Shown in pieces: positions 37,207 through 45,656 of a stretch of 64,000 nucleotides of DNA. Source of the stretch: Streptomyces anulatus (GTDB taxonomy: Bacteria; Actinomycetota; Actinomycetes; Streptomycetales; Streptomycetaceae). The DNA is taken from NCBI RefSeq assembly GCF_000721175.1, contig NZ_JOEZ01000017.1, positions 1-64,000 of the forward strand, in the 5' to 3' direction. Position 1 is the first letter of the stretch; every line of letters starts with the position of its first letter. The notes beneath the pieces are model-generated. The model was not told the DNA's origin. It did not search any database and saw only the letters and a list, made by a program, of their open reading frames with translations. The position numbers were made by a program, and so were the translations under genes.

Positions 37207-37221
37207 ATTCCGAATCGGAAT
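37207..37221. promoter_or_regulatory. Candidate operator upstream of the TQXA protein gene
   Basis: ATTCCGA-A-TCGGAAT is a perfect 7-bp inverted repeat with a 1-nt centre, about 140 bp before the TQXA start and 44 bp after the ssbB stop. Its AT content is well above the background. Confidence 0.45.
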
Positions 37222-37264
37222 CGTTACCGCGGGATGCCGCCGCGCTTGTCACCGATCAGCCTTT

Positions 37265-37726
37265 TCAGGACACAGCCGCCATTGCGCCTGTCTGTTCGAA
37301 CTGTTTCGGCGACTCCTCCGTGTCGCCGTCCGTCACCCGTACCGGACGCTCCGTCAGAACGGGTTCCGTTCTGGCCGCCCGGCGGAAGGCGGCCGTTCCG
37401 CGGCTCAGGTCGTGGCCGACCGCGATGGCCTCGACGTCGACGAACGTCCTTCGCTGACCGTCCTGTTCCTCCATGCGGACCTTCAACCGGCCGTGCACGA
37501 CCAGGGGTTCTCCGACCGAGACGGAACCGGCCAGATTCGCGGCGAGCGTTCGCCAGGACCAGACGGTGTAGAAGCTGGTGCGGCCGTCGGTCCAGAGCTG
37601 TTTCCCGCGGTCCCAGCGCCGCGGGGTGACGGCGAAACGGAATCGCGCCATTCCGCCGGTGGCCGTCTCCCGGAACTCCACCGCCGTGGCGGCGTTTCCC
37701 ACCAGTGTCACCAAGGTCTCGTTCAT
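37265..37726 (-). CDS. ssbB: Single-stranded DNA-binding protein, SsbB-type
   Basis: A 153-residue protein with one OB fold, starting MNETLVTLVGNAATAVEF, with WDRGKQLWTDGRTSFYTVWSWRTLAANLAGSVSVGEPLVVHGRL as the core. It lacks the Gly-rich linker and acidic tip of the essential SsbA, ending instead in a divergent tail. In Streptomyces the SsbA paralogue SsbB is linked to chromosome segregation in sporulation. ATG 37726 has an RBS-like GGAAAT. It follows the dynAB pair on the same strand at 123 bp. Confidence 0.85.
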   Translation of the reverse strand: MNETLVTLVGNAATAVEFRETATGGMARFRFAVTPRRWDRGKQLWTDGRTSFYTVWSWRTLAANLAGSVSVGEPLVVHGRLKVRMEEQDGQRRTFVDVEAIAVGHDLSRGTAAFRRAARTEPVLTERPVRVTDGDTEESPKQFEQTGAMAAVS

Positions 37727-37849
37727 TTCCCGCCCCGTTTTCCCTCTCGTACCGCATCGCACCACTCATCCGCTCGTACCCCGTCGTACGGCGGTGTCGT
37801 GCGGACTCCATGGTGGGCGCCGGGCGGGAATCGCGTCGGGGCCTGTGGA

Positions 37850-39736
37850 CTACCGGCCGGTTGTGGAGAACTCCGTCACCGTCACGTACCGCTCGCGCAC
37901 TTCCCGGTAGCGCACCAGTTCGGCCGCGACCGGGTCCAGGACCCTGGCCCGGCCGCACCCGGCCGCCGCCTCGCGCAGTCGCCGCTCGGCGTCCTGCCCG
38001 TACCGCCTGGCCGGCCCCCGGATGGCCGCGGCGCAGGCCCACTCCACCAGCGGGCCGCCGACGACTCCGGCCAGCATGATGAGCGCGGGCGTGACGAGTC
38101 CGGGCTCCAGGACGCCGATGATCTGGCCGACCAGCCACAGGCCGCCGAAGATCTGGAGGAGCGTCATCGACGCCTGGGCCAGCACCGCGGCCGGCCACCA
38201 CTTCGGCCGGGGCGGCTTGGCGGCCCGGCCGCCGAGCGGTGTCCCGCCGAGGCCCTGAGCGCCCGCCGTCCCGCCGCCGCCCCGCCGGGCCGTCCCGGGG
38301 GCCCCGGCCTTGACCGCCAGTTCGTCCAGCGCCTCGGGCAGCCCCTTCGCCCCGTTGAACGCCGCCTCGCGCACCGCCTGCGCCCAGGGGCCCGGCAGCC
38401 CGTCGGCGGCGTCGTCCGCGACGATCCGGACCGCGTGCTCGACCCGCTGCCGGGCCGTCAGTTCCTCCTCGGGCGGGGTGAGCGCCTGGCCCATCCGGTC
38501 GAGACTGCCGGGCAGGCCCCGGTTCTCGTACCAGCGCCAGAGCCGCAGCCACGGCGTCCCGCAGGCCCGTCCGGCGTTCCTGCGCCACTCCCGCTCGGCG
38601 GCCTGTCCGGCGGCCGCCGCGCCGACGGCCTCGGCCAGCCGGTCGGTGAACTCCTCGCGGGCCCGCTCACCGAGTCCGGGCCGGCCTTCGGCCACGTACA
38701 CCGGGCGCAGCCGCGCCGCCGCCGCGTCGACGTCGGCGGAGAGGCGGCGGGCGGCGGCCGTGCGGTCCTGGACGAAGCGGCCGACCATCTCGCGGAGTTC
38801 GGGCACCCCGTCGCCGGTGAGCGCGGACAGGGACGTGACGGTGGCGCCGGGTTCGCCGTGCTCGCCGAGCGCGATGCCGTCCTCGTCGAGTAGGCGGCGC
38901 AGGTCGTCGAGGACGAGGTCGGCCGCCTCGCCGGGCAGTCGGTCGGTCTGGTTGAGGACGACGAAGGTGACCTCCGCGTGTCCGGCGAGCGGGCGCAGAT
39001 AGCGCTCGTGGAGGGCGGCGTCGGCGTACTTCTCCGGGTCGACGACCCAGATCACCGCGTCGACCAGGGCCAGGACCCGGTCCACCTGGTCGCGGTGTTC
39101 GGTGGCCGCCGAGTCGTGGTCGGGCAGATCGACCAGGACGAGCCCCTGGAGCGCCTCGTCGGATGCGGCGGGACCGGGGTGGGGCCTGCGCCGCAGCCGG
39201 CCGGGGACGGCTAGCCGGTCCAGCAGGCCGGCGGCCCCGTCGGTCCAGCTGCACGCGATGGGCTGGGAGGTGGTGGGCCGGCGCAGCCCGGTGTCGGAGA
39301 TCGGGGCCCCGGCGAGCGCGTTGAACAGGGTCGACTTCCCGCTGCCGGTGGCCCCCGCGACGGCGATGACCGTGTGCCGCGAGGAGAGCCGCTGCCGGGC
39401 GGCGGCCTCGTCGAGCACGCGTCCCGCCTCGGCGAGGGTGCCCCGGTCGAGCCGGGCGCGGGAGAGTCCGACGAGTTCGCGCAGGGCGTCCAGCCGGGGC
39501 GGCAGCGGCCCGCCGGAGGGGACGTACGCCTCGACCTGCGGCTCCGGGTCGTCCTCGCCGGACGTACCGGGCGCGCGTTGCCCGGCCTCGCGGGCCTCGG
39601 CCGCCGCGGCGCGCCGGGCGATGAGCCCGTCGTCCCAGCGTCCGTCCTCGCGCCGGCGTCCTGCCCCGTTCTCGGGGTCGCCCGCCTTCTCCGTGCCGTT
39701 GCCCTTGCCGTTGTCCTCGTCCGTGACGGCGGTCAT
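37850..39736 (-). CDS. dynB: Dynamin-like GTPase DynB-type (membrane-anchored)
   Basis: A 628-residue protein. The N-terminus is acidic and disordered. The GTPase domain has P-loop [23 protein letters not shown] (G3), and LNQTDRL (G4 variant of N/TKxD). Two TM segments lie near residues 505-550 ([47 protein letters not shown]), so it is an integral membrane dynamin. ATG 39736 overlaps the upstream dynamin stop by 4 bp, so the two are coupled. In Streptomyces the DynA/DynB pair supports Z-ring stability at sporulation septa. The order and TM pattern fit that pair; the symbol is an inference from these features. Confidence 0.78.
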   Translation of the reverse strand: MTAVTDEDNGKGNGTEKAGDPENGAGRRREDGRWDDGLIARRAAAAEAREAGQRAPGTSGEDDPEPQVEAYVPSGGPLPPRLDALRELVGLSRARLDRGTLAEAGRVLDEAAARQRLSSRHTVIAVAGATGSGKSTLFNALAGAPISDTGLRRPTTSQPIACSWTDGAAGLLDRLAVPGRLRRRPHPGPAASDEALQGLVLVDLPDHDSAATEHRDQVDRVLALVDAVIWVVDPEKYADAALHERYLRPLAGHAEVTFVVLNQTDRLPGEAADLVLDDLRRLLDEDGIALGEHGEPGATVTSLSALTGDGVPELREMVGRFVQDRTAAARRLSADVDAAAARLRPVYVAEGRPGLGERAREEFTDRLAEAVGAAAAGQAAEREWRRNAGRACGTPWLRLWRWYENRGLPGSLDRMGQALTPPEEELTARQRVEHAVRIVADDAADGLPGPWAQAVREAAFNGAKGLPEALDELAVKAGAPGTARRGGGGTAGAQGLGGTPLGGRAAKPPRPKWWPAAVLAQASMTLLQIFGGLWLVGQIIGVLEPGLVTPALIMLAGVVGGPLVEWACAAAIRGPARRYGQDAERRLREAAAGCGRARVLDPVAAELVRYREVRERYVTVTEFSTTGR

Positions 39737-41376
39737 CGCTGCCACCTCTCCTTCTGCAGTACGGAAAGCGCGGCGATCAGTTCGGCCTGGGGTTCGGGGG
39801 CGACGTCGAGCGCGTCGAGCGGGGCGAGGCGGCGGTCGCGTTCGCCGCCGAGGATCTGGTCGAGGTAGGCCGTCAGCAGCTCGCCGCCCTTGTCGCGGAG
39901 GCGCAGCGCGCCCTGGGCGCCGATGCGTTCGGCGAGCTGCTCCCCCGCCGCACGGGCGCGCCGTCCGCCGAGGAGGGCGGCCGCGAGCAGTGCGGCGACG
40001 CTCTCGGGGGCGGGCGCCACGCTGCGGTCGAGCTGGCGCACCTCCTCCTCGGCCAGCTCCTCCAGGACCCGCCGCCACCGGCGTACGGCGACGGCGATCC
40101 GCCCTTCGACGTCCTCGGCGGGCCCCCAGCCCCCGGCCTCCCGCCCGGCGTCCTCGAACCGGAACAGGGCCCCGGCGGGCTCGCGGCGCCACTGGGTGCG
40201 GATCTGTTCGTCGGCGGCGGAGACCGAGCACTGGAGCAGGGCCACCAGGCTGTCGACGAGGGCTTCGAGGAGTTCCTCGGGCGAGCTGTAGAGCGGGTAG
40301 CCGCGCCACCGGGTCCGCGCGTCCCCTGAGAGCACCGCCCCGCTGTGGAGGCGGCGTCCGATCCGGGCGGCCTCCTTGCCGTACGCGTCCTCGACCACCC
40401 CGGTCAGCCGTACGGAGGCGGCGTACTGGGCGGCGACTGCGGAGGCCAGTTGAGGCATCCGAACGTTGAGCGACTCGATGACGCCGGAGGCGGTGCGCCC
40501 CACCGCCTGCTGCCGGGCGGCGGGGTCCTGGGCCCGGTGGGTGAGCCAGGCGCACAGCGGGGCGACGGCCGTGGTGGGGAGCAGTCCGCTGCCGCCGCCC
40601 GCGGACTCGGGCAGTTCCGGGATGGTGAACCGGGGTACGTCCCCGAGGCCTGCCCGGGTCAGCAGTGCCGCGTACTGCCGGGACACCTCGGCGATGACCT
40701 GGTGGGGCACCCGGTCGAGGACGGTGACGAGGGCCACGTCGTACTCCTTCGCGGCACGCAGCAGATGCCAGGGCACCGCGTCGGCGTAGCGCGAGGCGGT
40801 GGTGACCATCACCCAGACGTCGGCGGCGCAGATGAGTTCGGCGGCGAGGACGCGGTTGCGGACGACGAGCGAGTCGATGTCGGGGGCGTCCAGGAGCGCG
40901 AGCCCGCGGGGCAGGCTCACCGCGGTCTCCACCCGCAGCGCGGTCTCCCCGTCCCCTCCCCGCGCGGCAAGGTCGTCCAGCCCGTCCGGGTCGGGCTCCT
41001 GACCCGGCGGCAGCCAGATCCGGGTGAGTTGCGGCAGCACCCGTACCCCGGCGAACCAGTGGTGGTCGTCCGGGTGGCAGACCAGTACCGGGGTCCGTGT
41101 GGTGGGCCGCAGCACCCCGGCCTGGCTGACCCGGCATCCCACCAGCGAGTTGACCAGGGTGGACTTCCCGGCTCCGGTGGATCCGCCGATCACGGCGAGC
41201 AGCGGCGCCTCGGGGTCCTTGAGGCGCGGCAGGAGGTAGTCGTCGAGCTGGGCGAGGAGTTCGACCCTGGTCTGCCGGGCGCGTTCGGCCCCCGGCAGGG
41301 GCAGTGGAAGACGCACGGCGGCGACACGGTCGCGCAGGGCGGAAAGTGCGTCGATGAGCTGAGGCCGTACGTCCAT
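39733..41376 (-). CDS. dynA: Dynamin-like GTPase DynA-type (cytoplasmic)
   Basis: A 547-residue GTPase. P-loop [17 protein letters not shown], switch Thr in [19 protein letters not shown] (G3 with DAPD). It has long helical regions and no TM segment. It is the upstream gene of the pair with the membrane-anchored paralogue. ATG 41376 gives the family N-terminus [23 protein letters not shown] 41385 or 41382 are possible alternatives. Together with ssbB this places the segment in a sporulation-septation neighbourhood. Symbol assigned by synteny and domain pattern. Confidence 0.78.
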   Translation of the reverse strand: MDVRPQLIDALSALRDRVAAVRLPLPLPGAERARQTRVELLAQLDDYLLPRLKDPEAPLLAVIGGSTGAGKSTLVNSLVGCRVSQAGVLRPTTRTPVLVCHPDDHHWFAGVRVLPQLTRIWLPPGQEPDPDGLDDLAARGGDGETALRVETAVSLPRGLALLDAPDIDSLVVRNRVLAAELICAADVWVMVTTASRYADAVPWHLLRAAKEYDVALVTVLDRVPHQVIAEVSRQYAALLTRAGLGDVPRFTIPELPESAGGGSGLLPTTAVAPLCAWLTHRAQDPAARQQAVGRTASGVIESLNVRMPQLASAVAAQYAASVRLTGVVEDAYGKEAARIGRRLHSGAVLSGDARTRWRGYPLYSSPEELLEALVDSLVALLQCSVSAADEQIRTQWRREPAGALFRFEDAGREAGGWGPAEDVEGRIAVAVRRWRRVLEELAEEEVRQLDRSVAPAPESVAALLAAALLGGRRARAAGEQLAERIGAQGALRLRDKGGELLTAYLDQILGGERDRRLAPLDALDVAPEPQAELIAALSVLQKERWQR

Positions 41377-41682
41377 GGTCACCACATGCGAAGAATGCCC
41401 AATTTTGCAGCCTTTTTGAAGCGTATAGCCCTCTCTGCGCGGCGGTTCCACCCTCTGGACAGAGTCAGGACAGAGGGGACGAGTGGGGCAGGGGCATAAC
41501 GAGTACACAACACCCGGCGCGAGGGGAGCGAAAACCGATGCAGGAATCGCACCTACCTGCGATTATCGGTTCGCTTCACCGAACCTCCACATCGTGCCAC
41601 GCAGGTGAAGCAACCGGGTCCAGGGGATCGGAGCCCTATCCTTGTCCCGGCACGGCCACGGAACCACCGATCAGGACTCCCG
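41377..41682. other. Intergenic region between dynA and the tRNA, with a large imperfect hairpin
   Basis: 306 bp without a supported gene. It must hold the divergent promoters of dynA and the tRNA. A long imperfect stem spans 41529-41574: AATCGCA (41545-41551) pairs with TGCGATT (41558-41564), and CCGAT and GCGAA outer arms continue with small bulges. Possible operator, attenuator or small-RNA structure. A 60-codon ORF at 41538 overlaps the tRNA and is not believed. Confidence 0.4.
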
Positions 41683-41758
41683 GCCCCCGTAGCTCAGTGG
41701 ATAGAGCAGGCGCCTTCTAAGCGCTTGGCCGCAGGTTCGAGTCCTGCCGGGGGCGCCA
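41683..41758 (+). tRNA. tRNA-Arg (UCU anticodon)
   Basis: A full cloverleaf is readable: acceptor stem GCCCCCG pairing with CGGGGGC, D-arm from 41692, anticodon stem GGCGC/GCGCT with loop CTTCTAA (anticodon TCT at 41716-41718), T-arm GCAGG-TTCGAGT-CCTGC, and an encoded CCA end (41756-41758). It reads AGA, a very rare codon in this GC-rich genome, so it could limit expression of foreign genes. Confidence 0.96.
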
Positions 41759-41823
41759 CCGACTTCGAGTCATGGGCGATGCCTTCCCGCCCCGCGCCAG
41801 ACCTGGGCGGGACAGCAAGAACC

Positions 41824-41857
41824 GGTCCGGGGCCCCACCTCCGTGGGGCCCCGGACC
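41824..41857. terminator. Strong bidirectional terminator between tRNA and the biosynthetic region
   Basis: A perfect 15-bp stem, GGTCCGGGGCCCCAC (41824-41838) with GTGGGGCCCCGGACC (41843-41857), and a 4-nt loop. It insulates the tRNA from the convergent cluster genes. Confidence 0.85.
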
Positions 41858-41878
41858 GTCTTGTCGTTCCTGGTGGCG

Positions 41879-42406
41879 TCAGGCCCGTGTGCCTACGGCG
41901 GTGACGAGCGTGGTGCCGAGGAAGGCCCCGGAAGCGTCGTAACTGCGAGCGGTGCCTTCGCTGGTGAAGCCGCCACAGGCCAAGGCCGCCTCCTGTTCGA
42001 TCTCGATGCGCAGGACGAGCTGACCGCCCTCGTGTATCAGCTCGGTGATCTGATAGCTGAAGGTGCCCCTGCCGGTGGCGGTCCACGTCCCGGTGCCGCC
42101 CTTGTTGTTGCCGGCGGTGCCGTCCGCGTGGAACGTCGTGACCGTCTCGATCACGTTGCCGTCGTCGCCCGTCGCCTTCAGCTTCCAGGGGCCGACCGGT
42201 GACGCGTCGGCGGCGCGGACGGCGGCCGGGACCGTCGCGGCGGTGCGCTCGGTGTGCGCCGAGGCGACACCGGCCAGGGGTGCGACGACCAGCGCGACAG
42301 CGAGCGCCACCGTGCCCAGGCGCCCGGCCGTGGTCCACGCTCCGGCTCCGGTCGGCGGGGAGGCTGCTGCTGCTGCTCTGGTTCCGGTCCGGCTGGTTCT
42401 CATCAT
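41879..42406 (-). CDS. Secreted hypothetical protein (allene oxide cyclase/lipocalin-like size)
   Basis: A 175-residue exported protein. The signal peptide runs through residues ~25-50 (LGTVALAVALVVAPLAGVASAH). The mature part is beta-rich, resembling a small beta-barrel (VETVTTFHADGTAGNNKGGTGTWTATG, then QITELIHEGGQLVLRIEIEQE), with one Cys in ACGGFTSEGTA. I cannot name a family with confidence. It is the last gene of the leftward operon and may bind or modify a hydrophobic product outside the cell. Confidence 0.65.
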   Translation of the reverse strand: MMRTSRTGTRAAAAASPPTGAGAWTTAGRLGTVALAVALVVAPLAGVASAHTERTAATVPAAVRAADASPVGPWKLKATGDDGNVIETVTTFHADGTAGNNKGGTGTWTATGRGTFSYQITELIHEGGQLVLRIEIEQEAALACGGFTSEGTARSYDASGAFLGTTLVTAVGTRA

Positions 42407-42451
42407 GGTCCCTTCGGTCGGTGTGCTGTCCGCGGAGTACGGAATGCCGGT

Positions 42452-43276
42452 TCAGCTCGTCTTCATGGCCACACCGACGACCCCGGTATTCTGCATCGGG
42501 TGGTCGGACGCGGTGTCGGCGTCGGGGCGCCATGAGGCCATGCCGGTCAGGCCGGGCTCGACGAGGGTGAAGCCTTCGAAGAACCGTCCGGTCTCGGCGG
42601 GGCCGCGGTTCTGCAACTGGGCTCCGAACCCCCGGTAGACACGCTGGAGTTCCTCACTCGTCGGGCCGCTGCCGGGATCCTGCTGGACGTAGGCGTGGGA
42701 GAGGATCAGGGCACTGCCCGGGGCGAGCGCGTCGCGCAGCTGGGCGACCTTCTCCCACGGGTCGTCCTTGTCCTCGATGAAGTGGAGTACGGCGACGAGC
42801 ATCAGCGCCACCGGCCGGTCCAGGTCGATCAGCGCGCGGATCTCGGGGTCGTCGAGGATGGCCTTGGGCTTCAGGAAGTCCCCCGCGACGGCCACCGCGT
42901 CCGGGTCGCCCTCCAGGAGGGCGCGGCTGCGTGCCACGGCCACCGGGTCGTGGTCGAGGTAGGCGACCCGCGCGCCGGGAAGGACGCTCCGGGCCACGTC
43001 GTGGGTGTTGCCCTTGCCGGGTGTGGGAATGCCCGAGCCGATGTCGAGGTACTGGCTGATGCCGAGCTCCGCCGTGTACCGGACGGCGCGGCGCAGGAAG
43101 GCCCGGTTGGCGGCTATCGCTATGTCCAGGCCGGGGAGGGCGGTGAGAGCGGACTGCGCCCTTTCCCGGTCGGAGTCCAGGTTGTGCTCGCCGCCAACGT
43201 AGAAGTCGTACATACGGGCCACGCTGGGCTTCTCGGTGTCGGTGCCTTCGGGAACCCAGTCAGGGGTGTGAACCAT
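42452..43276 (-). CDS. SAM-dependent methyltransferase (DUF574 family)
   Basis: A 274-residue class of actinomycete methyltransferases. N-terminal TEKPSVARMYDFYVGGEHN and SQYLDIGSGIPTPGKGN (SAM loop) are diagnostic, with VAYLDHDPVAVARS and LMLVAVLHFIED further on. ATG 43276 has GGAGGC upstream. These occur widely in Streptomyces and the substrate is usually unknown. Placed at the end of the leftward operon of this phenazine-type cluster, it may methylate the product, for example the carboxylate of a phenazine methyl ester; that is only an inference. Confidence 0.85.
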   Translation of the reverse strand: MVHTPDWVPEGTDTEKPSVARMYDFYVGGEHNLDSDRERAQSALTALPGLDIAIAANRAFLRRAVRYTAELGISQYLDIGSGIPTPGKGNTHDVARSVLPGARVAYLDHDPVAVARSRALLEGDPDAVAVAGDFLKPKAILDDPEIRALIDLDRPVALMLVAVLHFIEDKDDPWEKVAQLRDALAPGSALILSHAYVQQDPGSGPTSEELQRVYRGFGAQLQNRGPAETGRFFEGFTLVEPGLTGMASWRPDADTASDHPMQNTGVVGVAMKTS

Positions 43277-43326
43277 GCGGTGCCTCCGGTGGTGGTTGTT
43301 CGGGACGGACAGGTGGAGCCGGCGGG

Positions 43327-43743
43327 TCACGGACCGGTGCGGCCGAGCCGCCGCCAGACCAGGACGCGGCGGTCGGTGGTGGACAGCGACGTGCCGGTGA
43401 GCGTGAGCCGGTCGCCGTCGAGCCGCAGCTGACGGCTCTGGTCGGTGCCGAGCCAGTCGCGCTCCCCGGCGACGGTGAGCCGGTGGACGATCCGGTCCGC
43501 CTCACGGCGCCAGGTGCCGGCATAGCTGAGGTAGGCCGGCGGACCGTCCGCGGGCATCATGTGGACGCCGACGTGGCCGTCGGCGCTGTAGAACAGCAGC
43601 CCTGTGGGGTTCTCCCCGAGGGGGCCCGGCAGGACGGAGCCGTCCTCGCCGACCGTGTCGAACGAGACCAGGGACCACACCCCGGCCAGTTCCGCGGCCC
43701 CTTCCTCCGGCACGGCGGCCCCCTCGGGGCCGGGGCCGGTCAC
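43327..43743 (-). CDS. Lipocalin-like domain protein
   Basis: A 138-residue small protein of the lipocalin-like family (LAGVWSLVSFDTVGEDGSVLPGPLGENPTGLLFYSADGHVGVHMM, then RIVHRLTVAGERDWLGT). No signal peptide, so it is probably cytoplasmic. GTG 43743 overlaps the aldo-keto reductase stop by 4 bp (GTGA), so it is coupled to that gene. Proteins of this fold in aromatic polyketide clusters sometimes act as cyclases or isomerases; the activity here is unknown. Confidence 0.75.
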   Translation of the reverse strand: MTGPGPEGAAVPEEGAAELAGVWSLVSFDTVGEDGSVLPGPLGENPTGLLFYSADGHVGVHMMPADGPPAYLSYAGTWRREADRIVHRLTVAGERDWLGTDQSRQLRLDGDRLTLTGTSLSTTDRRVLVWRRLGRTGP

Positions 43744-44798
43744 GGGAACCTGGCCGGCGCCGGGCGGAAGCGGTCCGGTGCGCCGCCGAGCAGCGCGGGG
43801 CGTGACGCCTGCACGAGCTCGTGCGGAGAGCCGAGCCGTACGGCACTGACCTCGTCCAGGCGCGCGAGGTGCTCCTCGGACAGGGACAGGTCGAGCGCTT
43901 CGAGGTACCCGTCGAGCTGGGCGACGGAACGGGGGCCGATGACGGGGACATGGGCGGTGCCGGCCCGGCGGGCGCGGTCGTTGAGCCACGCCACCGCGAC
44001 CTGGGCGGCCGGCGCGCCCGTCTCCTGGGACACCGCGAGGACGGTGTCGACGATCGCCGTCCGCTGACCGTCCGACTCGGTCCGTATGATGCGTCCGTCC
44101 CAGTCGGTCAGCCGGCCGGCGGAGCTGTGGCGGTACTTCCCGGTCAGGAGTCCGCCGCCGAGCGGCCCCCACTGCGCCACTCCGAGCCCGAGGCATTCGG
44201 CCATGGGCCAGAGCTCCCGTTCGGCGGTGCGCTCGATGAGGCTGTACTCGGTCTGGATACCGGCCAGCGGGGCCCAGCCGCGCAGTTCGGCCAGGGTGGC
44301 GGCGCGGGAGACCTGCCAGGCGGCGAAGTTCGACAGCCCCGCATAGCGGATCTTGCCCGCGCTCACCAGGTCGTCGAGCGCGGCGACGATCTCGTCGATC
44401 GGTGTGACCGTGTCGGGGAAGTGCACCCAGTACAGGTCGATGTGGTCGGTGCCAAGCCGCCTCAGGCTCGCCTCCACGGACCGGATCATGTTGCTACGGG
44501 AGTTGCCCGTGGTCTGGACGCCCGCCTCGGGACCGGTCCCGTAGGAGTACTTCGACGCCAGGGCGAACCGGTCGCGCCGGGCGCCCAGGAACTCGCCCAG
44601 GAGGGTTTCGGCCTCGCCGTTGTTGTAGCAGTCGGCGGTGTCGACGAAGGTTCCGCCGGCCTCGGCATACCTGTCGAAGATCTTCCGGGCGTCGTCGCGT
44701 TCGGTGCCCCCGCCCCAGCTGGTGCCGAAGTTCACGGTGCCCAGGGCGTAGCGGGACACCCGCAGCCCGCAACGGCTGCCGAAGGTCATGTGCTCCAC
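43740..44798 (-). CDS. Aldo/keto reductase
   Basis: A 352-residue NADPH-dependent TIM-barrel reductase. The catalytic Asp-Tyr region is DTADCYNNGE, followed by LASKYSYG (Lys) and HIDLYWVHFPD (His). NFAAWQVSRA and the cofactor-binding VIGPRSVAQLDGYLEAL end complete it. GTG 44798 has AGGAG upstream and overlaps the thioesterase 3' end by 13 bp. In the cluster it probably reduces an aldehyde or the beta-keto group left by the KS module. Confidence 0.9.
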   Translation of the reverse strand: MEHMTFGSRCGLRVSRYALGTVNFGTSWGGGTERDDARKIFDRYAEAGGTFVDTADCYNNGEAETLLGEFLGARRDRFALASKYSYGTGPEAGVQTTGNSRSNMIRSVEASLRRLGTDHIDLYWVHFPDTVTPIDEIVAALDDLVSAGKIRYAGLSNFAAWQVSRAATLAELRGWAPLAGIQTEYSLIERTAERELWPMAECLGLGVAQWGPLGGGLLTGKYRHSSAGRLTDWDGRIIRTESDGQRTAIVDTVLAVSQETGAPAAQVAVAWLNDRARRAGTAHVPVIGPRSVAQLDGYLEALDLSLSEEHLARLDEVSAVRLGSPHELVQASRPALLGGAPDRFRPAPARFP

Positions 44799-45571
44799 GG
44801 TGCTGCTCCTGTGTGCGGGGTGGTGACGGGCCGCGGCTCCGTCCGGCGGAGGAGGTCGAGCAACGGCTCCGGGTTCTCACGGAAGTGGAAGTGGCCGCCC
44901 GGCAGTTCGTGCTCCCCGGTGATCGCGCCGACGTGTCCGGCCCAGCCGTCCGTCGTGAGCCGGCCGCGTTCGGCCGCCCCGGTGATCAGCGTGGCGGGGA
45001 CGGTCAGGCGCGGCCCCGGGCGGTGGGTGTAGGTCTCGAAGATCCCGATGTCCGCCCGCAGCGGCTCGACGACGATTCTGCGCAGCCGGGGGTCCGTGCG
45101 GACCTGGGCGGGCAGCGCCCCCCACCGCTGCTCGCTCTCCGCGATGAACCGGTCGTCGGGCAGGGTGTGCAGCCGCGAGCGTCCCGCGTCGACGGTGTCG
45201 GGCGAGGGGCACGACGAGAGGAAAAGCCGCTCCGGTCCCGGCAGGCCGCGCGCCTGCAGGGCTCTGGCGGTCTCGTACGCCACGAGCGCGCCGAAGCTGT
45301 GGCCGAAGAACGCGTACGGGGCCTCGAAGCGGGCCTGGTCGACCAGGTCGACGACCAGCCGTGACAGGTCGTCGTAGGCGGGTTCGGCGAGTCGGGCGCC
45401 CCGGCCGGGCAGCTGGACCCCGTGGAGTTCGAGATCGGGCAGCTGGTCCGACCAGAGCAGGTATTCGCCCGGCGAGCCCCCCGCGTGTGCGAAGACGTAC
45501 AGGCGCAGCGCCGCGTCGGGGCGTTCGCGCCGGCGCGCGAGCCAGCGCGGCGGTCCTGTCCTGGGGGGCAT
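44786..45571 (-). CDS. Type II thioesterase
   Basis: A 261-residue alpha/beta-hydrolase of the RifR/GrsT family. The nucleophile motif is FFGHSFGALVAYE with Ser, HAGGSPGEYLLWSDQL is the oxyanion region, and GEHELPGGHFHF carries the catalytic His. It clears misprimed acyl groups from carrier proteins in PKS or NRPS systems. ATG 45571 has GAGGAA upstream. Placed directly after the PKS module gene in the same operon. Confidence 0.92.
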   Translation of the reverse strand: MPPRTGPPRWLARRRERPDAALRLYVFAHAGGSPGEYLLWSDQLPDLELHGVQLPGRGARLAEPAYDDLSRLVVDLVDQARFEAPYAFFGHSFGALVAYETARALQARGLPGPERLFLSSCPSPDTVDAGRSRLHTLPDDRFIAESEQRWGALPAQVRTDPRLRRIVVEPLRADIGIFETYTHRPGPRLTVPATLITGAAERGRLTTDGWAGHVGAITGEHELPGGHFHFRENPEPLLDLLRRTEPRPVTTPHTGAAPWST

Positions 45572-45656
45572 GGTGTTCCTCTCAGTCCGATGTACGGCTC
45601 GGTCCGGTGTACGGCCGGGGCCCGTCGGTCCCCGGCCGTGATCGACACGACGCCCC

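Noticed and set aside
37850..41137. Single 1095-residue fusion of the two dynamin-like proteins
   Set aside because: The first ~465 residues are an off-frame reading of dynA. The true downstream gene starts at ATG 39736, which overlaps the dynA stop.
41538..41720. 60-codon ORF upstream of and overlapping the tRNA
   Set aside because: It runs into the tRNA gene, has no family resemblance and crosses a likely structured region.
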